DNA from: Struthio camelus
Taxonomy: Eukaryota > Chordata > Aves > Struthioniformes > Struthionidae
DNA: 64,000 nt
NCBI RefSeq assembly: GCF_040807025.1
Contig: NC_090980.1
Location: forward strand, 186,001 to 250,000
Reading direction: 5' to 3'
Shown here: piece after piece, positions 54,617-64,000 of the stretch
Layout of the letters: every line of letters starts with the position of its first letter
Position numbering within the stretch: the first letter of the stretch is position 1
Made by a program: the position numbers and the translations under genes
The notes under the pieces: generated by a model
Seen by the model: only the letters and a program-made list of their open reading frames with translations
Told to the model about the DNA's origin: nothing
Database searches by the model: none

Positions 54617-57600
54617 GCGCGACCCCCCGAGCCGGCCGACGGGGCCCCCCCCGCTCCCCGGGGGCAGCATGGAGCCCGAGGAGGCGTTTAACGGGGTGAG
54701 TGCGGGTGCTGGTGCTGGTGGGGGGGTGACGGGGCTCCCCCGCCGCCGCGACCCGGGCGGATTTCCGGGGCGGAGAGGCGCCCTGCGAGGCTGTTTGCGC
54801 TCGGGGGCGCCCCGGAAAGCCGCCCCCCCCCCCCCGCCCCGACCCCGTTTCTCCCCGCTGCCCCCGACACCGCGTCTCTCCCCAGAGCCCGGCGGCGGGT
54901 GCTCGCGGCGGGTCCGTCGTGGCCATCATCGGCGCCGAGGATGAGGACTTTGAGAACGACATCGAGCCGGTGAGCGGGCGCCCGCGGGAGGGCGCCGGGG
55001 GTGAGGGGGGGCCCCGCAGGAGCCTCACTCTGCCCCCCCCACCCCGCAGAACCCCGACGACCAGAACAGCATGTTCCAGAGCCTGGAGCTGGTCCGGCAG
55101 CACCCGGCCTATCTCATGGCCTTCCTGCAGCACGTCGTCCTGCAGTTCGACTCCTGCCCCGTGGTGAGCGCCGCCGGGGGCGGCTCGCGGGCCGGGGGGG
55201 CGGGGGGGGGCCGCACAGGGACCCAGGCCGGCGCCTGGGCTTGCAGAGGGCCCCCTACCAGCGTGCGAAAGCCCCCCGGGGGGTGCGCGCGCGTAAGCGG
55301 CTGCGCGGCGCGTCCCCTTGAATAACCTCTTCTCTCTGTTCCCCCCTCCCTGCTGGCAGGGGCTGGAGCTGAGGTAATACCCTGGGGGGCTCGGGGGGGG
55401 CGCGGGGTGCAGGGGGGGCGCAGGAGGGGTGCAGGGGGGGCAGGGGGCCCTGCCGTCAGCCTGTGCACGCCCCCCCCCCAGCTCTGCTACCTGCACGTGG
55501 ACATGCTGCGCAAGATGAACCCCAAGGAGGGCAAGAAGCAGTTCCTCGAGTTCTGCCACTTGTTCCTGGACAAGGCCGGGGTGAGTGACGCCCCCAGCCC
55601 CTCTGCGCCCCACGGCTCCCCCTCCCGCGGGGCTTTCAGAGGGGTGCGGCGCCCCCCCGCCGCCCCTCGCTGACCCCCCTCTCTCGCAGCTCCTGCGGGT
55701 GCCTGTCCCCCACCAGGTGCAGTTCGAACTGGGTGAGTTAACTCCCCCCCCACCCCAGCGCGGGGGTTTAGGGACGCGACTCAGCCCCTCGGCTTCGCTC
55801 CCAAACCCACGCCTGCACCCCACGGCGCGCCCCGTCCCCCCTCGGCTCCCCCCGCTGCACCCCACGGCGCAACCCCAGCCCCCCGGCACCCGCTGCTCGC
55901 TGTCCCGGCCTGGGCCCTTCCTCCTCCAGCCGCACCCAGCTGGCCGCGGCTGGCGAGAAAGGCCGGAAGCGCCTGGGAAGCCCCGGCCAGGGTGAGCTCA
56001 TGGGGCTGCGGCTGGGAGGGGGGGTCGGGGGGGGGGACAACGTGACGCAGCTGCATGGCACCATCTCCCGGTGCTCGGGGACGCTGCAGGCGGCCCCCAA
56101 ACGCTGCCCTGCGCGCTCCGGCGCCGCTTCCCCAGGGCCCCCTCGCCTGCGCCCCTCTCCCTCCCGCCCAAGTCCTGCTGCGTCCCCCGCAGGGGCCTGG
56201 GAAGAGCCCCCGACGCCCCGGCGGGGCACGGGGCGCCCCGAACCCGTCCCACCCCGCGGGCGCCCCGCGCTCTGCCCTGAACGGGGGCCCGGGCTGGCGC
56301 GGGCCGGGCTGCCTGGGGGCGCAGCCGGAGGCAGCTCGCGGCCCCCTTGCCCCGCAGACCGCACGCGCCCCGAGCTGCTGGCGGACGACGTGCAGCGCCG
56401 GTACCTGCAGGAAATCCAGGCCTTCCAGGAGCCCGAGATCTCCCGGCAGCTGGAGGACTTCAGGTGGGAGGAGGCCGGGGGCCGCGGCACGGGGGCGGCA
56501 GGCGCGTCCCGCCGGCGCTGACGCCCCGTCCCCCAGGTCCAAGCGCCTGATGGGCATGACGCCGGGGGAGCAGGAGCTGACCGAGCTGGAGTCCTACCAG
56601 ACCCGGGACGTCGGCATCCGGGAGGCCAAGGAGAAGCAGCTGGCGGAGGTGCTGCTGGCTCGGCTGGAGGAGATGCAGTGAGTGGGACGCCTCGGGGACA
56701 GGCGCGTGGGCGGGCGGGCGGGCGCGCGCTCCCCCGCGGCCGGCACCCCCGGCGCCGGCGCAGCCGCGCGCGGTTCGGGGCCGTGGGGGGGCCCTCGTCG
56801 GCCCCCTCTGCAGCGGAGGTGGGCGCTGCGGTTCGGCTGCCGCGGTGCCGCCGCCGCGTGCCTTTTGCGCGTGCGCCGACTCTTTCCCAAGCTCTTTACC
56901 CCCGCGGCCCAGCCGGAGACCCCCCCCCCCAGCTGGGCACAAGCCCCCCGCCGCCCCCTCCGCCTCCCGGCTGCCTGGCAGCCCCCTTCCTCCTCCGCGC
57001 GGCCCCAGCGCATCTGGCGCCCCTCCCCTGCCGGGCGCCCGTCCCAGAAGCGCAGATCGGAGCCAGCTGCGGCGGCCCGGGAGGGGAAGACACCCCCTTT
57101 CCGCCTTCCTCCCCCCTTTTCCTGGGTATTGCTGACGATTGCATCAGCCCCGGCGCGGTATAAACCCCCCGTCCCCCCCCTCCAGCCCAGTCTGTCCCAG
57201 CCGCTCCGTCCCAGCACACACGCACGCCTGCTCACCAGAACATGCTCCAGCGCCCGGCACCGACACCGACGGGCAGATATGGGGCTGGCATACCGGTGAG
57301 GGGGCCGCCGGAGGAGCCCCTGGCCGCGGCGGGGGGGCCCGGCGCCGGGGCGCAGCCGGGTGGGGGGAGCGCGGCGGGGGTCGGGGCTCTCCGGACGCCT
57401 GGGCTCACGGCGCGCTGCTGCTTCTTGTTTTCCCAGCCTCACGATATCTTCCGACGAGGAAAAAAGGTGAGAAAAGCGGGCGGGCGTTCGGGGGCGCCTC
57501 GGGGCGGGGGGCTCTAGCGACCCGTGGGGGTCTTTGGGGATGCGGGGGGGGCGTGTGCTCCTGGGGTGCTCTGAGGATGCCGGGGCTGCATGGGGGCGTT

Positions 57601-60600
57601 TTGGGGGCCGTCTGAAGGTGCCGCGGCTGTTGGAGCGGGGAGGGGAGGAGGAAGCGTTCGCAGCCCCGCGGGGCCGAGGCGGCAGCGGTCGAAGGGGCGC
57701 CCTGAGCCCTGCCGAGCCCTGCCCGCCCCGGCTTCCCTCGCCTGCCCCCTCAGCCTCTCTCTTCCCCCGTCCCAGCTCTGCCATCTTTGGTGCCATCGTG
57801 ACCTACATGAAGTACCTGGGGGTTAAAACCAAACTCAGCGACAGCAAGAAATCGAAATCCAACTTCTTCCGCAAGAAGGTGAGACGCCCGGACGCCGGGG
57901 TTCCCTCCTCGCGCCGGGAGGGGCCGGCACGGCCGGGAGCCTCTCCGGTTGTCTCTGACGTGCCCCCCGCCTGCCTCGCCCCACAGATCTCGGGGATCAA
58001 GAAGCCCGAGGAGCTGCAAGCAAAGTCACGGAAGGGCTTCAGCCTGCCGGGGGCTGCCCTCTGGAACCGCGACACCCACAGTAAGTGGGTTCCTCCCCAC
58101 TTCCTCCTCTTTCCAAGATCTTCACGCCCCCAGTTTCTCCCCACAGCTCCCAGTTACGCGCCTGATGCCGCCGGCGGGGCGGGGGCCGGTCCTGCTCCAA
58201 GCCTGAGGCTCCGCATGGGGACGTGTCGTGGGGCCGGGGGGCGCAGCCCCGTCCCTTGTCCTTTAGGCCCCTCAGCTCCCCCCGTTCTTCTCTCTTGCAG
58301 ATTCCGATTTCAGGCAAAGCAAAGTCCCTGAGGGCGAAGGTACCCCCTCCCGTCCCCCCCACATGCATGGGACCCCGAATCTGTCCCCCCCCGGGTCACG
58401 TCAGCCCAGCCGGGGGGGTCCTGGACCCGTAACCCCATTAACCCTCCTCTCCCCTGCGTGTGCGGCACCGACGGGGGGCAGAGAGCTGGGCTGCCCCCCG
58501 TAATACACTAATCTGTCCCGCCGTCGCCACCCGCCGGCCTGCATGCAGCCAGCTCGGTCCCCGTCCCCGCCACCGTGTCTCTGCCGTCCGTCTGCTCGGC
58601 GAGGGGGGCTCTGAGCCCGGCCACCGGGGGTCTCGGGGCGCGGGGGGGGGTTGGAGCCCGGCCGCCTGGGCGCTCGCCCTGCCCTGGCGGAGGGCTGGAT
58701 CCGGAGGGCTCAGGACAGTTGGCCCGCGCCGATTGAGGAGCGTGCGAGGGGTCTCCCGAGTCCCCCTCCTGGCGTGTTACTAACCCCCCCCACCCCCCCC
58801 GCCAGCGGACAAGGCGACGCACCCGGACAGGAAGGGCCCCAGAGCGTCAGACAAGATTGACAGTGGCGCCGCGCGGCCCAAAGCGGGGGCGGCCGGGACC
58901 CCCGCCTCCGACCCCCCCAGCGTGGCCGTGACCATCAACCCCCCGCCGGGGGAAGGCGCCGAAGGCGATGCAGGTGAGGGGGCTGCCGACTGGGCCGGGC
59001 CGGGGGGGGCTCTTGGCGCCGGGGCGGGGGCTGTTCCCCCCCCCCCACACACACTCATCTCCCTCTTTCCCTCCTCCTCCTCCTCCTCCCTGCAGGTTTG
59101 GACCCGCCAGGCCCCACCGAGCTGGGAGACACCCCCCCGCGAGGCTTCTGCCCCACAGAGCCCCCCAGCAGCGAGCAGCACCCCACAGAAGATGGGGCTG
59201 AGAGTGAGAGGTGAGGCAGCCCCCCCACCCCGCCCCGTTTTCCGCTCCCCTCTCCGTGCTGGGGGCGCACAGGTGCCCCGGCCTCCGCCTCGGCCTTCCT
59301 CTCCGGCCCCTCGCTTCGGCTGCTGACGGGGTGGCCCTGCTGCTGCGCCCCCTAAATTAGCAACTACCCCCCGCCTCCGGGCTGAGCTCTGCGGGGAGAG
59401 GGCGAGCTGGGGGCCCGGACGCCTGGGCTCCCTCTCCTTCCCTCACCGCTTCCGCCTCCACCTTTTCCCGGCTTTGCTGCTGCCCACCGCTCCCCTCGTA
59501 ACCCTGCTCTTGTCCTGCTCTTTCTCCCCAGAAAACGGATCAGGTTGGTGATTCCCCAGCCCCACCTTGCATGCTTGGGGGGCGCAACGGTGCCGGGGGA
59601 CATTAACTTAGCGACACCCACAAGCTCAGCTAAGTACCGGGACCCCCCTCCGCCCCCGGGCGGCTGCGCCCCCGGCGCAAGTGTCGGACGGGGGACGCCG
59701 CCTCCTGCCTCCGCTGCCTGCCTCACGTGGCCCCCGCTGACCCCCCTGGCTCCCCCTGGGGCCCTGCGGCCCCCGGGGCTCCCCCCAGGCTCCCTGGGCT
59801 GTTGCATGGCTCGGCGCCCCCCCCCGAATCAGGTGCATGCCCCCCAGGCGATCTCACGCTGTCTCTCTCTCTCCCCTCCGTGCATGTGGTCCTGTCCGCT
59901 CCCTCCCCGCACGCTCTAACCCTCCCCGCCGGGCTCCTCTCCGCCTCCGCTCGGCTCGCGGGGCGCCTGCCCTCTCCGTGCGCGCGCGTGTGCGCGCCGG
60001 CGGCTCCCCCCGACCCGCGCCGCCCCCCGCCTGCCCCCCGCCTGCCCCCCGCCCTCTGTGCCTCTCTGTGCTGGGTGTGCGCCTCTCCCCGCTCCGTCCT
60101 CGCCCCGCGCGGGGCTTGGCGGCTCCCGGCTCCCCCCGCTCCGTCTCCGTCTGCGGCCCCGCCGCCGCCTCCGCGGCCCCGTCCGCGCCCGGCCGGGGCT
60201 CCCCTTCCCCACGCCCCGTGTGTGCGTGGCCTGCCCGCCTCCGGCTTTGCCGCTGCCCGTGTCCTGTCCGCCCTCCCCGGGGCTCCGTCCCCTGTCGCGT
60301 CCACGTCCCGTGGCTGGTGTCCCGCCCCCCCCCCCCGCCGCCCCCCACCGCAGGCTGCCGGGGAAGCTGGGGCGCTCGGAGAGCCTGCGCGTGTACGAGC
60401 GGAAGCGTTCCCAGCGCGGCTCGGCCAAGGGCAAGCAGCCGCGCTCCCGCAGCGACGTGGACCTGGAGGCGGCCGCCCGCGCCACCGAGCTGGAGGAACG
60501 GCCCTCGCTGGCCCAGGGCCGCCAGAGACCCACGTAGGTGGCGGGAGCCCTGGCCCCGGCGTGGCGCGGCGGGGGGAGCGCGTGTTCCCGGGCAGGGCAG

Positions 60601-63600
60601 GACGCGTCCCGGCCCCGACCCGCGCGCTCTGAACCCCGCCGTCTCTCCCCGCAGCCTGGAGCCGGGGGGGCCGGGGGGGGGCGAGCCCCCGCAGTCCTTT
60701 CTGCCTCCCCAGTCTGAGGAGACTGAGCCGCGCGTTTCGGAGCTGGAGCTGGACCCGCCGACCTGGCGCCAGCTCGCTGCCCCCGACGCCCTCCTCAGGC
60801 TGAAGAAGAGCGAAGTCAAGCGGCAAGAAGTCATCAACGGTGAGGCCAGCGCCCCGGGAACCCCCCCGCAAGCCGTTCCCCCGGTCCAGCAACCCCCCCA
60901 GCCCCGTCCCGCTTCCGGCGGCGCTGATCCGCTCCCCCCCGCAGAGCTGTTCCTGACGGAGCACGCCCACGTGCGGATGCTGCGCGTCCTGCTGGAGGTT
61001 TTCTACCAGCCCATGCTGAAGGAGGCCTTCTTCGACGAGCAGGAGCTCTCCAACATCTTCCCCAGCCTCGAGGACCTCGTGGAAGTCCACAGTGAGTGGC
61101 CGGCGGGCGGGGAGAGCCGTCCTCGTGGCGGGGGGCTCACCCCCTTCCTCTGCCCCCCCCAGCCGTCTTCCTCGACAGCCTGAAGAAGCTGCGGGAGGAG
61201 AGCAACTACGTCATCTCCGAGATCGGAGACGTGCTGCTGGCCCGGGTGAGAGGGGGGCCGGGCGCGGGGGGCTCGGGCGGGGGGCCCGCCCGGGGGGCTC
61301 ACGCGGGCGCCTTTCCCCAGTTCGAGGGCACGGAGGGCAGCTGGTTCCAGAAGATCTCGGCGCGGTTCTGCAGCCGCCAGTCGTTCGCGCTGGACCAGCT
61401 CAAGGCCAAGCAGCGCAAGGACACCCGCTTCAGCCAGTTCATCCAGGTAACGGCCCCCCCGGGGCGCCCCCGCCCCTCACCCCGCTTGGCCAGGCCGGGT
61501 CCCCCAAGCCCCCCTTCGGCCTGCCCCTGCCCCAGCCGCGGCGGGGGGATCTGAGCCCCCTCCCCGGCCCCTTCCCAGCGCTGTCCCTGTCCCCGGCTCC
61601 CCGCGGGGCTGTACTGCTTGCCAGCACTGTCTCTGTCCCCTCCTGTCCCCTGGCCCCTTCCCAGCGCTGTCCCTGTCCCCTCCTGTCCCCTCCCCAGCGC
61701 TGTCCCCGGCCCCTCCTGTCTCCTGTCCCCTCCCCAGCGCTGTCCCTGTCCCCTCCTGTCCCCTCCCCAGCGCAGTCCCCGGCCCCTCCTGTCTCCTGTC
61801 CCCTCCCCAGCGCTGTCCCTGTCCCCTCCTGTCCCCTCCCCAGCGCTGTCCCCAGCCCCTCCTGTCTCCTGTCCCCTCCCCAGCGCAGTCCCTGTCCCCT
61901 CCTGGCCCCTCCCCAGCGCAGTCCCTGTCCCCTCCTGTCCCCTTCCCAGTGCTGTCTCTGTCCCCTCCTGTCCCCTGGCCCCTCCCCAGCGCAGTCCCTG
62001 TCCCCTCCTGGCCCCTCCCCAGCGCAGTCCCTGTCCCCTCCTGTCCCCTCCCCAGCGCTGTCCCCAGCCCCTCCTGTCTCCTGTCCCCTCCCCAGCGCTG
62101 TCCCCGGCCCCTCCTGTCCCCTTCCCACCACTGTCTCTGTCCCCTCCCATCCCCTGTCCCCTTCCCAGCGCAGTCCCTGTCCCCTCCTGTCCCCTTCCCA
62201 GCGCTGTCTCTGTCCCCTCCTGTCTCCTGTCCCCTCCCCAGCGCAGTCCCTGTCCCCTCCCGGCCCCTGTCCCCTCCCCAGCGCAGTCCCTGTCCCCTCC
62301 CGGCCCCCCGCGGCCCCCCGCCGGCCCCTCCCCAGCGCAGTCCCTGTCCCCTCCCGGCCCCTGTCCCCTCCCCAGCGCTGTCCCTGTCCCCTCCCGGCCC
62401 CTGTCCCCTCCCCAGCGCAGTCCCTGTCCCCTCCCGGCCCCCCGCGGCCCCCCGCCGGCCCCTTGCCAGCGCTGTGGGGCGCCGCAGGAGGCGGAGAGCC
62501 AGCCGCGCTGCCGCCGGCTGCAGCTGAAGGACATCATCCCCACGGAAATGCAGCGCCTCACCAAGTACCCGCTGCTGCTGCACAACATCACCAAGTGCAC
62601 CGGTGAGGGGGGCCGCGGGGCGCGGGGGGCCGTGGGCCGGCTCGGGGCCGGCGGCGGGGGGCCGGGCAGGGGGCTCTGCCCGCCCCGACCCCTCTCCTGC
62701 CCCCCCAGAGGCCGCGGGCGAGCGGGCCAAGGTGGAGCAGGCGGCCGAGTGCTGCCGGCAGATCCTGAACCACGTCAACCAGGAGGTGCGGGACATGGAG
62801 AACCTCATGGTGAGAGACCCCCCGCTCCCTCCCCGCGGCCCCCCGCCCGGCCCCGCGGCGCCTCTGCCCCTCACTCCCCCCGTGCCCCCCCCCCGGCAGA
62901 AGCTGAAGGACTACCAGCGGCGCCTGGATCTCTCCAACCTGAAGCAGAGCATGGACCCGCTGCTGAGCGAGTTCAAGGTGAGCCCGGGGGCTGCTGTGGG
63001 GCTGCGGGGGGGGGTCGCCGGAGGCGGGGGGGGTCCTGCCCCGCTCCTAACCCCCCCGCCGCCCCCAGAACACGGACATCACCAAGAGGAACCTGGTGCA
63101 CGAGGGGCCGCTGACCTGGCGCGTCACCAGGGACAAGGCCGTGGGTGAGCTGGGGAGCAGGGGGTGCGTGGGGGGGGGTCGCGGGGTGCCCGCTCCCCCC
63201 CTGACCCCCCCGCTCCCCCCCCCCAGACGTGCACGTGCTGCTGCTGGACGACCTGCTGGTGCTGCTGCAGCGGCAGGAGGAGCGCCTGGTGCTGCGCTGC
63301 CACAGCCGCACCATCACGCCCACGCCCGACGGCAAGCAGATGCTGAGCCCCATCATCAAGCTCAGCTCCGCCATGACCCGCGAGGTGGCCACAGGTGGGG
63401 ACGGCCCCGGGGGTCCTGAGCGCGGCGGGCCGGCGGGGCGGGGGGGTCTCGGGGCCCGTGGGCGGCCGCGGAGCCCGCGCGTGGGTCGGGAGGGGGCGCA
63501 GGGCCGTTGCCGGAGCCGAGGGGAGCGATGGGGGTGGGGTGCGCCCGTTCGGGGACCGGCGTGCGCCAAGGGGGGGGGCCGCGGCGCCCCCTCTGACCCC

Positions 63601-63932
63601 CCCCCCTTCCCCGTTCGATGTCCCCCCCCCAGACCACAAGGCCTTTTACGTGATCATCAGCTGGGAGAACGGGGCCCAGATCTACGAGCTGGTGGCGCAG
63701 ACGGTGTCGGAGAGGAAAAAGTGAGGTGGAGGGGGGGGGCTGCGTGCCGGGGCTGGGGGGGGGCTGCGTGCTGGGGCTGGGGGGGGCCGGGGCCCGGCGG
63801 GGGGCTCACTCCCCCCCCCTCTGCCCCCAGCTGGTGCGCCATGATCAGCGAGACGGCCGGCTCCCTCAAGCTCCCCGGATCCCATCGGGCCAAGACGGCG
63901 CGCGGGGGGCCGAACCCCCACAGCCCCATCTA
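54617..63932 (+). CDS. ARHGEF1: ARHGEF1 (p115-RhoGEF), all but the C-terminal end
   Basis: RGS-containing exchange factor that turns G12/13 signals into RhoA activation. The ATG is at 54669, after 52 bases of 5' UTR. Coding exons: 54617-54695, 54886-54969, 55050-55163, 55482-55580, 55690-55732, 56358-56463, 56537-56677, 57437-57466, 57776-57878, 57987-58080, 58301-58339, 58806-58973, 59096-59210, 59532-59543, 60354-60533, 60655-60839, 60945-61091, 61163-61245, 61321-61446, 62488-62602, 62709-62809, 62900-62977, 63069-63144, 63227-63394, 63633-63720, 63831-63932. About 875 aa are here (human 912). Order: acidic start IIGAEDEDFEND (22-33); RGS-homology domain (38-240, RSKRLMGMTP, NFFRKK); variable Pro/Ser linker with GRSESLRVYERKRS; DH domain (508-704, HVRMLRVLLEVFYQPM, LKDIIPTEMQRLTKYPLLL); PH domain (730-860, HEGPLTWRV, KAFYVIISW). 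The last exon probably splices on at TA/GTGAGG; an in-frame TAG sits across that junction if it is not used. Confidence 0.95.
57138..57295 (+). promoter_or_regulatory. ARHGEF1: Candidate internal ARHGEF1 promoter and alternative first exon
   Basis: In the intron between coding exons 7 and 8, ATTGCATCA (57138-57146, the C/EBP-ATF composite sequence known from the CHOP amino-acid response element) lies 12 bases before a TATA box (TATAAA, 57159-57164). About 115 bases on, an ATG (57279) opens M-G-L-A-Y-R and ends at a GTGAGG donor after 57295. The phase left over (two bases) matches the coding exon 8 acceptor exactly, so the product would continue in frame into SSDEEK and the DH/PH domains without most of the RGS domain. 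An upstream ATG at 57242 is in another frame. Confidence 0.4.
59532..59543 (+). CDS. ARHGEF1: ARHGEF1 12-nt microexon
   Basis: Acceptor TTTCTCCCCAG and a GTTGGT donor flank 12 bases. The exon keeps phase between coding exons 13 and 15 (ends AG, begins G) and would add a basic K-R-I-R stretch. Skipping it also preserves the frame, so it is probably a regulated cassette. Confidence 0.5.
61620..62480 (+). repeat. ARHGEF1: Acceptor-like minisatellite, ARHGEF1 intron between coding exons 19 and 20
   Basis: More than 20 units of CCTGTCCCCTCCCCAGCGCT type, each with a pyrimidine tract ending in CCAG. The same motif, in mutated form (CCTTGCCAGCGCTGTGG), lies just before the genuine acceptor at 62487. 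Confidence 0.9.
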
Positions 63933-64000
63933 GTGAGGGGGGGCGGGGGGGTGCGCCTCGACCCCGCCAGGGGATCTTTTGGGGGGCAGGCAGAGGTTTT

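Overview
The window is vertebrate nuclear DNA: split genes with GT-AG introns, AATAAA poly(A) signals and CpG-rich promoters. It is very GC-rich, and most introns and spacers are tandem minisatellites. I recognise MEGF8, TMEM145, PRR19, CD79A and ARHGEF1, all of which sit in human 19q13.2. A Toll-like receptor of the TLR11 subfamily, a group known in birds, reptiles, amphibians and fish, is added. Small exons, very short introns in places (65-87 bp) and repeat-filled remaining introns suggest a sauropsid, most likely a bird, on a gene-dense microchromosome. The species cannot be named from the sequence.

Layout: (1) 1-20,270, minus strand: 5' part of MEGF8, coding exons 1-20, with a non-coding first exon near 19,838; the rest of the gene lies beyond base 1. 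(2) 20,420-31,581, minus: TMEM145, 15 coding exons, a long repeat-rich 3' UTR, and a poly(A) signal about 0.2 kb upstream of the MEGF8 promoter. (3) 31,730-32,440: 26-bp minisatellite spacer. (4) 32,450-36,985, plus: TLR with one coding exon, probably TLR21. (5) 36,830-39,790, minus: PRR19, tail-to-tail with the TLR and with overlapping 3' ends. (6) 40,040-41,830: minisatellite desert. (7) 42,000-46,290: a CpG/CCAAT promoter followed by exon-like segments and a poly(A) signal, an unidentified plus-strand locus. (8) 46,290-48,060: GC-rich sequence with one more promoter-like exon. (9) 48,065-50,750, minus: CD79A. (10) 51,036-51,902: a CpG-bearing pentanucleotide island between divergent CD79A and ARHGEF1. 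(11) 52,370-64,000, plus: ARHGEF1 from its non-coding first exon through the PH domain; it continues past the window.

MEGF8, TMEM145 and PRR19 keep the human gene order and orientation, with the TLR placed between TMEM145 and PRR19. CD79A and ARHGEF1 act in B-cell receptor signalling and G12/13-RhoA signalling. They are divergent here, whereas in human, from memory, they point the same way. No viral or retroelement copies, CRISPR arrays or tRNA/rRNA genes were seen.

The most interesting signals are minisatellites carrying copies of real splice sites (MEGF8 introns 8 and 14, ARHGEF1 intron 19), one of which keeps frame. A TATA plus C/EBP-ATF-type internal promoter in ARHGEF1 has a first exon that joins in frame to an RGS-less product. 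There is also a 1.3-kb homopurine tract in TMEM145 and an unnamed promoter-plus-exons locus at 42-46 kb. Exon boundaries were worked out by hand from splice consensus, reading phase and remembered human proteins; they agree in phase throughout but are not transcript-verified.
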